A stretch of 64,000 nt of DNA from JANQRX01 sp963663975. GTDB taxonomy: Bacteria; Pseudomonadota; Alphaproteobacteria; Rhizobiales; Kaistiaceae. The translations under genes were made by a program, and so were the position numbers. The stretch spans positions 248,001 to 312,000 of the forward strand of contig CAXXRA010000006.1 of the NCBI GenBank assembly GCA_963663975.2. Direction: 5' to 3'. The notes under the pieces were generated by a model. That model made no database searches. It was given only the letters and a program-made list of their open reading frames with translations, and was not told the DNA's origin. This document shows positions 18,158 through 27,682 of this stretch, piece by piece (the stretch's first letter is position 1; every line of letters starts with the position of its first letter).

Positions 18158-18649
18158 ATGAAGGCGTTTTGGCGCGGACTGGCAATTCTCCTGGTCGGCG
18201 GCGTGCTTGGCACCGGTTTCGGTGTGGCGGTCGGTTTTTTCGTCTATCCGTTTGTCTTTCCGCCTCCCGATGCGGCCGAAGTTTTGACGGCGGAGGAGGT
18301 CGAAGACGGTGCGGTGGCGACCGGCACCTTTATCCATGCCAATCCCAGTGATCCCATCCACCGGGGCGAAGGGCGGGTCAGCGTTTATCCCGAGAAGGTG
18401 TTCCTTGAGACCGATTTCGAGGTCGGGCCCGGGCCGGCATTCAAAGTCTACCTGGTGCCCAAGCAGATGATCCGTCGGTCTGGCGATGTCGTTGGCACCA
18501 TGTATGTCGATCTCGGTAAACTTCGCGCCTTCAAGGGCAGCCAGGGCTATGCCATCCCGGACGGCGTCGATCTGGCCGATTTCCCCAGTGTGGTGATCTG
18601 GTGCGAGGCTTTTTCGGTGCTGATATCCCCGGCCGACCTTACCTTTTGA
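18158..18649 (+). CDS. DM13 domain-containing membrane-anchored protein
   Basis: A 163-residue protein with one N-terminal transmembrane helix (about residues 8-30) and an extracytoplasmic DM13 domain (GTFIHANPSDPIHRGEG, FKVYLVPK, and VIWCEAFSVLISPADL with the conserved cysteine). DM13 domains are proposed to carry redox activity through that cysteine. It stands alone, convergent with hemF. Function in this organism is unknown. Confidence 0.85.
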   Translation: MKAFWRGLAILLVGGVLGTGFGVAVGFFVYPFVFPPPDAAEVLTAEEVEDGAVATGTFIHANPSDPIHRGEGRVSVYPEKVFLETDFEVGPGPAFKVYLVPKQMIRRSGDVVGTMYVDLGKLRAFKGSQGYAIPDGVDLADFPSVVIWCEAFSVLISPADLTF

Positions 18650-18660
18650 AGGTTAGTTTT

Positions 18661-19545
18661 TCACCGCCATTTGGCGACCGGCGGCATCGATGACAGGATG
18701 GCGTCCACATTGCCCCCGGTCTTGAGCCCGAAGACGGTGCCGCAGTCGTAAATCAGATTGAACTCGACGTAGCGGCCCCTGCGCGCAAGCTGTTCCTCGC
18801 GCTCGACCTCGGTCCATGATTGTCCGAAATTGCGGCGCACCAGTTTCGGATAGATGTCGAGGAGGGCGAGGCCGACATCCCGTGTAAAGGCGAAATCGGC
18901 ATCCCAATCGCCGGTGTTCAACCAATCGTAGAAAATTCCGCCAATGCCCCTCATCTCGTTGCGATGCTTGAGGAGGAAATACTCGTCACACCAGGTCTTG
19001 AGGCGCTTGTAGTCGGCCGATTCATGGGGCTTGCAGGCGGACTTCATGGCGGCGTGAAAATCCACTGAATCTGGATCCGTCTGGGTCCTGCGGTGGTCGA
19101 GCATGGGCGTCAGATCAGCGCCGCCGCCAAACCATTGCCGGGCTGTGATCACCATGCGGGTGTTCATATGCACGGTCGGCACATGGGGGTTGTGCGGGTG
19201 GGCGATCAGCGAGATGCCGCTGGCCCAGAACCTGGGGTCCTCCTCAGCTCCTTTGACCTCCTTGCGGAATTCGGGCGGGAACTCGCCATGAACCGTGGAG
19301 ATGTGGACGCCGGCCTTCTCGAACACCCGCCCCCTGATGATTGCCATGACCCCGCCGCCGCCGTCGGCTCCGGTGTGATCGGACCGCTGCCATGGTGTGC
19401 GGACGAACCGCCCCGCGTCGTGATCGCCGAACCGGGCATCGGCCGGCAGGTTATCCTCCAACTCTTCGAAGGCCCGCGTGATGCGATTGCGCAATTCGGC
19501 AAACCAGACCGATGCGGTCCGTTTGTGCGTCTCGACTTTGCTCAT
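18661..19545 (-). CDS. hemF: Oxygen-dependent coproporphyrinogen-III oxidase
   Basis: A 294-residue HemF. The signature WFGGGADLTPML, the histidine-rich HPHNPHVPTVHMNTR and the substrate-site segment RRGRYVEFNLIYDCGT are all present. It oxidatively decarboxylates coproporphyrinogen III to protoporphyrinogen IX under aerobic conditions, supplying heme for the nearby cytochrome bc1 genes. It starts within the last bases of trmL (ATGA overlap), so the two are cotranscribed. Confidence 0.95.
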   Translation of the reverse strand: MSKVETHKRTASVWFAELRNRITRAFEELEDNLPADARFGDHDAGRFVRTPWQRSDHTGADGGGGVMAIIRGRVFEKAGVHISTVHGEFPPEFRKEVKGAEEDPRFWASGISLIAHPHNPHVPTVHMNTRMVITARQWFGGGADLTPMLDHRRTQTDPDSVDFHAAMKSACKPHESADYKRLKTWCDEYFLLKHRNEMRGIGGIFYDWLNTGDWDADFAFTRDVGLALLDIYPKLVRRNFGQSWTEVEREEQLARRGRYVEFNLIYDCGTVFGLKTGGNVDAILSSMPPVAKWR

Positions 19546-20021
19546 TGTACGGACGCCCCGTCGGCCGGAAATCCACTTGTTTGGCGAAGCGCCTCGCCAG
19601 CGACCATGGCGGTCGCCATGGCCAGGTTGAGAGATCGCAGGCCCGGCATCATCGGAATGGTCAGGCGAATATCAGCGGCGTCATGAACATGGGCCGGTGC
19701 GCCGGCACTCTCACGGCCGAACAGCAGAATGTCACGATGATCGAAGTGAAAGCGTGTATACAAGGCCGTTGCTTGCGTCGTCATCAGGATGACCCGTCGT
19801 TTGTCCATCACACGCCAGGATTCAAAGTCGTTCCACGAGGTGTGGCGGACGACTCGGGCCAGTTTGAGGTAATCCATTCCGGTTCGGCGAAGGGCGCGGT
19901 CGGAGAGGTCGAAACCGATTGGTCCGATGACGTGGCTCCTGATTCCGAGACAAGCCCCCAGCCGCAGCACCGCGCCGGTGTTCTGGGGAATGTCGGGTTG
20001 GTAGAGGGCGATATCGATCAT
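19542..20021 (-). CDS. trmL: tRNA (cytidine(34)-2'-O)-methyltransferase
   Basis: A 159-residue minimal SPOUT methyltransferase. Motifs are NTGAVLRLGACLG, ILLFGRESAGAP and SLNLAMATAMVAGEALR, which form the knotted SAM site. It methylates the wobble ribose of tRNA-Leu isoacceptors. ATG 20021 begins right at the first conserved strand (MIDIALYQPDIPQNTG). It overlaps hemF by four bases and is divergent from the ABC exporter gene starting at 20098. Confidence 0.93.
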   Translation of the reverse strand: MIDIALYQPDIPQNTGAVLRLGACLGIRSHVIGPIGFDLSDRALRRTGMDYLKLARVVRHTSWNDFESWRVMDKRRVILMTTQATALYTRFHFDHRDILLFGRESAGAPAHVHDAADIRLTIPMMPGLRSLNLAMATAMVAGEALRQTSGFPADGASVQ

Positions 20022-20097
20022 GACGTGCGGCGCGCGATATTGGCGTGTGGCACCCCTATCCGACCTTTCGGGTTGGTGTCGAGTTCGCTGAGGGACA

Positions 20098-21972
20098 ATG
20101 GGAAACCTGTTCAGTTGGTTCGCCGGACTGATTGATCCGTTCGAGGAGGCACCGGTCGAACGACCGCCCTCCACGATTCTGGCCTTCTATCGGTATTTCA
20201 TCCGGCCGGTACGCAAAGTGTTGTTGGCGATTATCGTGATTTCGCTGGTGACCTCTGTGACCGAGATGGCGTTGTTCGTGTTCCTCGGGCGCATCGTTGA
20301 TTTGGTCGGTACATCGCCGCCCGAGACGTTTTTCACCGACAACGGGCCGCTGCTGATTTTCATGGGAATCGTGGTCGTGGTGGTGCGGCCGGTCGCCATC
20401 CTCTTGTGGCGTGGCTTGACCAGCATGGCTTTCGTCCCAAGCGTCACCGCGATGGTACGCTGGCGAAGTTACCGCTACGTGCTGCGCCAGAGTTTGTCTT
20501 TTTTCAACGACGATTTCGCGGGCCGCATTGCCCAAAAAGTCATGCAGAGCGGCCCTGCATTGCGGGAGAGCGTCGTCAACCTGACCGAGGGTGTGTGGAC
20601 GCTGATCATATATCTGTTCGGCACCGCGTTTCTGTTCGCCAATATGAACCCATGGTTGGTCGCGCCGATTGCGGCGTGGGCACTTGGCTACGCTGCGGCC
20701 ATCTTCTGGCTCGTGCCCCCCGTTCGGGTTCGCTCGCGAGAGACAGCCGAGGCCAATTCAGGCCTCTCGGGTCGTATCGTCGACGGCTACACCAACATCC
20801 AGTCGGTCAAGCTGTTCGCCCACGCCGAGCGCGAGGATCTTTTCGCCCGTACCGCGTTCGAGCGCCACGTCCATGCCTTCCGCGCGCTCATGCGCTCCAT
20901 TCTCGTCATGATGACGATGCTCAACGCAATGAACGGCCTGCTGATCTTCTCGGTTGCCGGCCTGTCGCTTTGGCTGTGGACGCGCGGTGTCGTTTCTCCC
21001 GGTGCCATCGCCCTGGCGATGGCCCTGGTCATCCGTTTGAACCAGATGTCCAGTTGGATTCTTAGAACTATCACGTCGTTGTTCGAAAACATCGGCACCC
21101 TGCAGAACGCGATCGATACCATCAGCAAACCTAACCAGATCAGCGATCGTGCCGGCGCATTGCCTGCCGTGATTCGGGACGGGGAAATCCGTTTCGAGAA
21201 CGTGCGGTTCAACTACGGCGCCGCGGGCAAGTTGATCAAGGATCTGTCGCTGGTGGTGGAGCCGGGCGAACGCGTCGGGCTGGTCGGCCGCTCCGGCGCC
21301 GGTAAATCGACCCTGGTCAATCTGCTCTTGCGATTCTACGACCTGGAATCGGGGCGAATCCTGATCGACGGGCAGGACATCCGCGAGGTCACGCAGGAAA
21401 GCCTTCGCGCGCAGATCGGAATGGTCACCCAGGACACCTCACTCATGCACCGTTCGGTGCGCGACAACATCCGATACGGCCGGCCGAACGCTTCGGAGGC
21501 CGATGTCATCGCTGCGGCAAAACAGGCCGAGGCGCACGATTTCGTGACCGGGCTCTCGGATTTTCAGGGCCGCACCGCCTATGACGCCCATGTTGGTGAA
21601 CGCGGCGTCAAGCTCTCCGGCGGCCAACGGCAACGCGTCGCCATCGCCCGCTTGATCCTGAAGAATGCGCCGATCCTGGTTCTTGACGAAGCGACAAGCG
21701 CGCTGGATTCCGAAGTCGAAGCGGCCATTCAGCAGCAGCTTTACAGCCTTATGGAGGGGCGTACCGTCATCGCGATCGCCCACCGACTCTCGACCATCGC
21801 CGTGCTTGATCGTCTGGTGGTGATGGATGAGGGTCGCATTTTGGAAACTGGAACCCATGGTGAGTTGCTGTCCCGCGACGGGCTGTACGCCACACTGTGG
21901 CATCGGCAGTCCGGCGGCTTCCTTGGCCTCGAGCAGATGGACCTGTCGTCGGAGCCGGTGGCGGCGGAGTAG
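20098..21972 (+). CDS. ABC exporter, fused permease-ATPase (first of two)
   Basis: A 624-residue type IV ABC exporter half-transporter. About six transmembrane helices (residues 35-330) are followed by an ATPase domain with Walker A GRSGAGKST (about 396-404), Q-loop MVTQD, signature LSGGQRQR (about 506), Walker B ILVLDEATSALDSE and switch histidine AIAHRLST. All catalytic residues look intact. It probably exports lipids or drugs from the inner membrane. A close paralogue lies 404 bp downstream; they could heterodimerise or act separately. The substrate is unknown. Confidence 0.92.
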   Translation: MGNLFSWFAGLIDPFEEAPVERPPSTILAFYRYFIRPVRKVLLAIIVISLVTSVTEMALFVFLGRIVDLVGTSPPETFFTDNGPLLIFMGIVVVVVRPVAILLWRGLTSMAFVPSVTAMVRWRSYRYVLRQSLSFFNDDFAGRIAQKVMQSGPALRESVVNLTEGVWTLIIYLFGTAFLFANMNPWLVAPIAAWALGYAAAIFWLVPPVRVRSRETAEANSGLSGRIVDGYTNIQSVKLFAHAEREDLFARTAFERHVHAFRALMRSILVMMTMLNAMNGLLIFSVAGLSLWLWTRGVVSPGAIALAMALVIRLNQMSSWILRTITSLFENIGTLQNAIDTISKPNQISDRAGALPAVIRDGEIRFENVRFNYGAAGKLIKDLSLVVEPGERVGLVGRSGAGKSTLVNLLLRFYDLESGRILIDGQDIREVTQESLRAQIGMVTQDTSLMHRSVRDNIRYGRPNASEADVIAAAKQAEAHDFVTGLSDFQGRTAYDAHVGERGVKLSGGQRQRVAIARLILKNAPILVLDEATSALDSEVEAAIQQQLYSLMEGRTVIAIAHRLSTIAVLDRLVVMDEGRILETGTHGELLSRDGLYATLWHRQSGGFLGLEQMDLSSEPVAAE

Positions 21973-22376
21973 CCGTGGCGTTGCCATCGCGCAACAGCCG
22001 AACGCGAAGACATCTGCTCCCTTCCCCTCCGGGCGCGAAAGCGTTAATGAGACCATCTGGTGCGCTCGTGCGGTTTGTAACGACGGGCGGCTTCAGCGGG
22101 TTGAATGACAACACGGGTTAACAGGGAGCGGCCAATGCGCGTTTATTCGAACAGCGTTTCAATTGCGGGTTGGCTTTCTTCGGATGGGCATCTGACGGCT
22201 CCAGACTAGACGCCTGGCCCCGCAATCCCCGGCCGGGCAGACCGGCCTGAAATTCACCACATCAATACGCTCCGCGCCGGTGTTCCGGCAGCATGGCGAA
22301 CCTTCAAAACCCGGGCTGGCGGTCGGCTGTAAACGTGGACGCCGCAGGTCCGAACCCACTCCGGAGATCGAACGTC
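21973..22376. other. Intergenic region between the two ABC exporter genes
   Basis: About 400 bp without a credible gene. The short frames read as non-coding. I see no clear terminator, repeat or promoter. The length suggests the second exporter may have its own promoter. Confidence 0.45.
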
Positions 22377-24227
22377 ATGTTCGCCCGATTCGAAAATCTT
22401 GTTGATCCCTATCCGTTGGGCGAGGAGCGCATGCCGCCAGACCGCCTGATTGCCTTTGTCCTCCACTATGCAAGGCCGGTGCTGCCTCTGCTGGCGGTGT
22501 CCTCGCTGCTGGTCGCCGTGATCTCTGTCGCCGAGATCGCGTTTTTTAGCTTCATGGGCGGTCTTGTCGACTGGCTTGGCGAGGCCGACCGCGAAACCTT
22601 TCTGTTGGAAAACGGGTTCCTGTTGGTGACCTTGGGCGGCGCGGTGCTTGTCGGCTATCCGTTGCTCGTACTGGGACACAGCCTGTTTTATTTTCAAGGC
22701 GTGTTCGGGAACTTTCCGATGCTGGTGCGGTGGCGCGCGCATCGCTACATCCTCGGACAGAGTCTGGAGTTCTTTCACGACGAGTTTGCCGGCCGCATTT
22801 CGCAAAAGGTCATGCAGACATCACTTGCCGTGCGCGAGGCGGTGCTGACGCTATTGGATGTAGGCGTCTATGTGTCGGTGTATTTTCTGGGCACGCTGGC
22901 CCTGCTGACAAGCATCGATTGGCGCCTCTCCCTGCCGCTGATCCTGTGGTTTGTCGGCTACGTCGTCATCCTCCTCATCTTCGTGCCGCGTCTGCGCGAG
23001 GTTTCCCGAATACAGTCTGATACGCGGGCCGAGATGACCGGTCGCGTCGTCGACAGCTACACCAATATCCAGACGATCAAACTCTTTGCGCATGCCCGTC
23101 GCGAGGAAGTTTACGCCCATGAAGCCATGGACGGGTTCATGGCCACTGTGCAGCGCCAGATGCGCCTGGTCACGGTTCTGATTGTCTGCCTTCAGATCAT
23201 CAACACCGTGTTGCTGGTAGGAATTTCGGCGACGTCCATTCTGTTGTGGCAGCAATCGGCGATTTCGCTGGGTGCGATCGCACTGGCGATCGGATTGGTC
23301 CTTCGCATTCGCGCCATGTCGCAATGGATCCTGTGGGAGGTGGCCGAACTCTTCGAAAACGTCGGTACGGTCCAGGATGGCCTCACCACCATCGCCCGTC
23401 CCGTGGCGATTAGCGATAGGACTCAAGCGTCCGAGCTGGCAGTCGCGGAAGGCGAAATTCGGTTCGAGGCGGCAAGATTCCATTATGGTCGTGCGACCAG
23501 CGTGATCGAGGATCTGTCGCTCGTCATTCATCCGGGCGAGAAAGTCGGGCTGGTTGGCCGCTCAGGCGCCGGCAAATCCACGCTCGTCAATCTGCTCATG
23601 CGGTTTTATGACCTCGAGGGTGGCCGAATCGCGATCGATGGCCAGGATATTTCCACGGTAAGGCAGGAGTCGCTTCGCCTGCAGATCGGCATGGTGACCC
23701 AGGATAGTTCGCTGCTTCACCGTTCGGTCCGCGACAATATCCTATACGGCCGTCCTGATGCTGGGGACGACCAGATGCGCGCCGCCGCGCGGCTCGCCCA
23801 TGCCGACGAATTCATCAATGGGCTGGTCGATTCAAAAGGTCGCGGCGGCTATGACGCGCATGTCGGCGAACGTGGCGTGAAGCTCTCCGGCGGCCAGAGG
23901 CAGCGCATAGCGATCGCCCGGGTGTTCTTGAAGGACGCCCCGATACTGGTGCTCGATGAAGCCACCAGCGCGCTCGATTCCGAGATCGAAGCGGCAATCC
24001 AGGAATCCCTCTACCGACTGATGGAAGGAAAAACCGTGATCGCCATAGCGCACCGCCTGTCGACGATCGCGGCCATGGATCGGCTGGTCGTGCTTGATCG
24101 CGGACGGATTGTCGAGGTCGGCTCGCATAACGCCTTGCTTGGCCAGGACGGTCTCTACGCTGCTCTCTGGAGCCGCCAGTCGGGCGGATTCCTGGCCCTC
24201 GAACATGAGCCGGCAGAGGTCGCATAG
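22377..24227 (+). CDS. ABC exporter, fused permease-ATPase (second of two)
   Basis: A 616-residue paralogue of the preceding exporter with the same layout: an N-terminal FARFENLVDPY segment matching the first copy, six transmembrane helices, then Walker A GRSGAGKST (about 393), LSGGQRQR, Walker B ILVLDEATSALDSE and AIAHRLST. ATG 22377 is chosen because it aligns with the first protein's N-terminus and has GGAG upstream; an earlier ATG at 22293 adds a non-conserved stretch. It is probably the product of an old tandem duplication. The substrate is unknown. Confidence 0.91.
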   Translation: MFARFENLVDPYPLGEERMPPDRLIAFVLHYARPVLPLLAVSSLLVAVISVAEIAFFSFMGGLVDWLGEADRETFLLENGFLLVTLGGAVLVGYPLLVLGHSLFYFQGVFGNFPMLVRWRAHRYILGQSLEFFHDEFAGRISQKVMQTSLAVREAVLTLLDVGVYVSVYFLGTLALLTSIDWRLSLPLILWFVGYVVILLIFVPRLREVSRIQSDTRAEMTGRVVDSYTNIQTIKLFAHARREEVYAHEAMDGFMATVQRQMRLVTVLIVCLQIINTVLLVGISATSILLWQQSAISLGAIALAIGLVLRIRAMSQWILWEVAELFENVGTVQDGLTTIARPVAISDRTQASELAVAEGEIRFEAARFHYGRATSVIEDLSLVIHPGEKVGLVGRSGAGKSTLVNLLMRFYDLEGGRIAIDGQDISTVRQESLRLQIGMVTQDSSLLHRSVRDNILYGRPDAGDDQMRAAARLAHADEFINGLVDSKGRGGYDAHVGERGVKLSGGQRQRIAIARVFLKDAPILVLDEATSALDSEIEAAIQESLYRLMEGKTVIAIAHRLSTIAAMDRLVVLDRGRIVEVGSHNALLGQDGLYAALWSRQSGGFLALEHEPAEVA

Positions 24228-24392
24228 AAAGGCAGGAGGCTGCGTCAGCGTCCATCATGGCCGAGAATGCCGCAACATTGTGCGCATCCGCCTCGCCATG
24301 GCTGGACAATTGCGAAGCGCGGTGGCTAAACATTCGCGGTCTGCGCCCGATATTCAATCGGGCGCCCGCGGCGAATATCTGGAGGGTCGGTC

Positions 24393-24962
24393 TTGGCACC
24401 TAGCGACACGGCGGAACGGCAGGAACCGACCCGTCGGGACTTTCTCTACGTCGCCACCGGAGCGGTCGGCGCCGTCGGTGTGGCTTTGACCGCCTGGCCG
24501 TTCATCGACCAGATGAACCCGTCCGCTGCCGCTCTGGCACTGGCTTCGATCGAGGTCGACGTGACCAGCGTCGAGCCGGGCATGTCGCTGACGGTCAAAT
24601 GGCGCGGCAAGCCGGTGTTCATCCGCAACCGCACCGACGAGGAAGTTGCCGCGGCCAAGGCGGTGCCGTTGTCGGAGCTGCCCGATCGATCAGCGCGCAA
24701 CGACAACATCTCGGACGGCGCTACGGCCGAAGACCTCAACCGGGCGGCCGAAGGCCGTGAAAACTGGCTGGTCATGATCGGCGTGTGCACGCATCTGGGC
24801 TGCGTTCCGCTAGGTCAGAGCGGTGAGTTCGGAGGCTGGTTCTGTCCCTGTCACGGTTCGTCCTACGATACGGCCGGTCGCATCCGGATTGGCCCGGCGC
24901 CGGAGAACCTGCGCGTTCCGAAGTTCGAGTTCACATCCGACACGACCATCCGGATCGGCTGA
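24393..24962 (+). CDS. petA: Ubiquinol-cytochrome c reductase Rieske iron-sulfur subunit
   Basis: A 189-residue Rieske protein. The N-terminus has a twin-arginine signal-anchor (RRDFLYVATGAVGAVG). The 2Fe-2S ligands are in CTHLGC and CPCHGSS. It carries electrons from ubiquinol to cytochrome c1 on the periplasmic side. The TTG start at 24393 is supported by GGAGGG upstream. It is the first gene of petABC, with cytochrome b starting 16 bp after its stop. Confidence 0.96.
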   Translation: MAPSDTAERQEPTRRDFLYVATGAVGAVGVALTAWPFIDQMNPSAAALALASIEVDVTSVEPGMSLTVKWRGKPVFIRNRTDEEVAAAKAVPLSELPDRSARNDNISDGATAEDLNRAAEGRENWLVMIGVCTHLGCVPLGQSGEFGGWFCPCHGSSYDTAGRIRIGPAPENLRVPKFEFTSDTTIRIG

Positions 24963-24978
24963 GGCAAGCGAAAAAATC

Positions 24979-26241
24979 ATGTCGGCAGACACGATCTACC
25001 AGCCAAAGAGCGGTTTCGGTAAGTGGCTTGAGGCGCGGCTTCCGGTCATCGGATTGATGCACTCGTCCTTTATCGCCTATCCGACGCCACGCAACCTGAA
25101 CTATTTATGGACCTTCGGCGCCATACTGACATTCATGATGGCGGTGCAGATCGTCACCGGCATCGTATTGGCGATGCATTTCATACCGGATGCCACGATG
25201 GCGTTCGTCTCCGTCGAGCAATTCATGCGTGACGTGAACTTTGGCTGGTTGTTGCGCTACCTGCACTCGAACGGCGCCTCGATGTTCTTCGTCGCCGTCT
25301 ACATCCACATGTTCCGCAGCATGTACTACGGCTCCTATCAGGAGCCGCGCGAGGTGCTGTGGATCCTCGGTGTGATCATTTTCTTGCTGATGATCGCGAC
25401 GGCGTTCCTGGGGTACGTGCTGCCGTGGGGACAGATGTCGTTCTGGGCCGCGACCGTAATCACCAACCTGTTCACGGCGATTCCGCTGGTTGGTGAAGCG
25501 GTCACCACCTGGCTGTGGGGCGGCTTTGCGGTCGGCAATCCAACGCTGGTGCGGTTCTACTCGCTTCATTACCTGCTGCCCTTCATGATCGTCGGTGTGA
25601 TCGCCCTGCATGTCTGGGCTCTGCACGTCGTCGGTCAGAACAATCCACTGGGTATCGATGTGAAGTCGAAGCAGGATACGGTGCCATTTACCCCCCACGC
25701 CACGATCAAGGATGTCTTCGGAACCGTCGTGTTTCTGATCCTGATGGCATGGTTGGTTTTCTACCTGCCCAACTTTCTGAGCCACCCGGATAATTCCATC
25801 CCGGCCAATCCGCTTCAAACGCCGGCTCATATCGTGCCTGAGTGGTACTTCCTGCCGTTCTACGCGATCCTTAGGGCGATCCCGAACAAGCTTCTCGGCG
25901 TGATCGCCCTGTTCGGATCGATCGGAGTCCTGGCGTTTCTGCCGTGGCTCGATACCTCGCGGGTGCGCTCGGCCCGTTTCCGGCCGCTTTACTTCTGGTT
26001 CTTCTGGATCTTCGTCGCCGTGACGATCGGGCTCGGCTATCTCGGCGCCCAGACGCCGGTGGGCGGGTTCCTGATCGCGGCAAGGCTGCTGACGGCATAC
26101 TACTTCGCGCACTTCCTCATCATCATGCCGATCATCGGGCTGGTCGAGCAGCCCAGACCCGTGCCGGTCAGCATCACCGAAGCGGTACTGGCCGAGAATG
26201 GTGGTGCGAGCGAGGCCGCTTCGGCCGAGGCCGGAGGTTGA
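24979..26241 (+). CDS. petB: Cytochrome b subunit of the bc1 complex
   Basis: A 420-residue membrane protein with eight expected helices. Heme-ligand histidines are in RYLHSNGASMFF/VYIHMFR and YSLHYLLPF/IALHVWALH. The Qo-site PEWY motif (IVPEWYFLPFYAILR) and the conserved GYVLPWGQMSFW are present. It oxidises ubiquinol at Qo and reduces quinone at Qi. It is not fused to c1, unlike in some Bradyrhizobiaceae, since cytochrome c1 is a separate gene 4 bp downstream. Confidence 0.97.
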   Translation: MSADTIYQPKSGFGKWLEARLPVIGLMHSSFIAYPTPRNLNYLWTFGAILTFMMAVQIVTGIVLAMHFIPDATMAFVSVEQFMRDVNFGWLLRYLHSNGASMFFVAVYIHMFRSMYYGSYQEPREVLWILGVIIFLLMIATAFLGYVLPWGQMSFWAATVITNLFTAIPLVGEAVTTWLWGGFAVGNPTLVRFYSLHYLLPFMIVGVIALHVWALHVVGQNNPLGIDVKSKQDTVPFTPHATIKDVFGTVVFLILMAWLVFYLPNFLSHPDNSIPANPLQTPAHIVPEWYFLPFYAILRAIPNKLLGVIALFGSIGVLAFLPWLDTSRVRSARFRPLYFWFFWIFVAVTIGLGYLGAQTPVGGFLIAARLLTAYYFAHFLIIMPIIGLVEQPRPVPVSITEAVLAENGGASEAASAEAGG

Positions 26242-26245
26242 ATCG

Positions 26246-27109
26246 ATGAGCAGTATTATCGGCCTTGGCCTGCGCACCGCGGTGATCGTAATGGCCGGAT
26301 CGATCGCGTTCGCAGGCGCAGTGGCAGCCGAGGAGGAGGTGACTCATTTCCCGATCAACACGCCGGAATTCCAGCGCTGGACCTTTTCCGGACTCTTCGG
26401 CACCTTCGATCAAGCGCAGCTGCAGCGTGGATTTCAGGTCTACCGCGAAGTGTGCGCGGGCTGCCATTCGCTCGACCTGATCGCCTTCCGCCATCTCGGT
26501 GATGAAGGCGGACCGCACTTCAGCGCTGAGCAGGTCAAGGCACTTTCGGCTGAGTACGATGTCACCGACGGACCGGATGAATACGGCGATTTCTTCGATC
26601 GGCCCGGCAAGCCGTTCGATTACCTTCCGGCCCCGTTTGCCAATGACCGGGCCGCCGCGGCCGCCAATGGCGGCGCCATTCCGCCGGACCTTTCCGTGAT
26701 CACCAAGGCCCGCGCCGCGCCGCGCGGCCTGCAGTGGGTGCCGATTAATTTCTTCACGGCCTACGAGGAGGCGGGCGCCGACTACCTCTTTGCGCTGTTG
26801 ACCGGGTACAAGGACGCTCCCGAGGGTGCCGAGGTGACGGACGGCACGTATTACAATCCCTTCTTCCTGTCGTCGGCAGCGTTGGCCATGCCGAACCCGC
26901 TGTTCGAGGAGTCAGTCACCTATGGAGACGGATCGCCGGAGACCGTTGACCAGTACGCCCGCGATGTCACGGCGTTTCTGACATGGGCTGCGAAGCCGCA
27001 TCTGGTCGCTCGCAAACGCATGGGCTTTCAGGTCATCGTCTTTCTGGTGGTCTTCGCCGGACTACTGTACGCGACCAAGAAGAGAGTCTGGTCTCGCGTC
27101 GCACACTGA
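26246..27109 (+). CDS. petC: Cytochrome c1 subunit of the bc1 complex
   Basis: A 287-residue protein with a cleavable signal peptide (cleavage near AGAVAA, residue 28), a heme c motif CAGCH (residues 70-74), a later methionine ligand region (LAMPNPL) and one C-terminal transmembrane anchor (FQVIVFLVVFAGLLY). It passes electrons from the Rieske centre to a soluble or membrane cytochrome c. It starts four bases after petB, with GGAGG as ribosome-binding site overlapping the end of petB. Confidence 0.96.
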   Translation: MSSIIGLGLRTAVIVMAGSIAFAGAVAAEEEVTHFPINTPEFQRWTFSGLFGTFDQAQLQRGFQVYREVCAGCHSLDLIAFRHLGDEGGPHFSAEQVKALSAEYDVTDGPDEYGDFFDRPGKPFDYLPAPFANDRAAAAANGGAIPPDLSVITKARAAPRGLQWVPINFFTAYEEAGADYLFALLTGYKDAPEGAEVTDGTYYNPFFLSSAALAMPNPLFEESVTYGDGSPETVDQYARDVTAFLTWAAKPHLVARKRMGFQVIVFLVVFAGLLYATKKRVWSRVAH

Positions 27110-27145
27110 CCGGCGGCGCTCGTGCGAAACGGTGGGGGCGTGCGC

Positions 27146-27679
27146 GTGGGCGTGGACATCAAATCGCTGATCAGGACAATTCCCGACTACCCAAAGCCGG
27201 GAATCCAGTTCCGTGACATTACCACGCTCATCGCCGATCCGGCCGGTCTGCGAGCAACGGTCGACGGATTGGTGGTGCCGTTTCTGACAGCCCGTATCGA
27301 TCACGTGGCGGGCATCGAGGCCCGGGGCTTCATCCTGGGCGGGGCGGTCGCCCACGAACTCGGCCGCGGCTTCGTGCCGATACGCAAGAAGGGCAAGCTT
27401 CCGGCACGCACGATCGGCCAGGACTACAGCCTGGAATACGGCGTCGACACCATTGAGATCCACGCCGACGCGATACAAGAAGGCGATCGCGTGCTCCTTA
27501 TCGACGATCTGATCGCCACGGGTGGAACAGCCGAGGCGGCGATTGAACTGATCAGACGGTCGGGGGGAGACCTGGTCGCCGCGGCATTTGTGATCGATTT
27601 GCGGGATTTGGGCGGCGCCGCCCGGCTTTCGGCCAAGGATGTCGAGGTCCACACGCTGCTTGAATTCGAAGGGCTTTAG
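27146..27679 (+). CDS. apt: Adenine phosphoribosyltransferase
   Basis: A type I phosphoribosyltransferase of about 177 residues. The PRPP-binding loop is VLLIDDLIATGGTAEAA and the adenine-site segment EARGFILGGAVAHELG is also present. It salvages adenine to AMP. Several GTG codons could start it (27122, 27140, 27146, 27152). The conserved sequence begins at VDIKSLIRTIPDYPKPG, so 27146 with GGGGG upstream is preferred. It follows petC by only 36 bp, a linkage common in alphaproteobacteria. Confidence 0.93.
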   Translation: MGVDIKSLIRTIPDYPKPGIQFRDITTLIADPAGLRATVDGLVVPFLTARIDHVAGIEARGFILGGAVAHELGRGFVPIRKKGKLPARTIGQDYSLEYGVDTIEIHADAIQEGDRVLLIDDLIATGGTAEAAIELIRRSGGDLVAAAFVIDLRDLGGAARLSAKDVEVHTLLEFEGL

Positions 27680-27682
27680 CAG

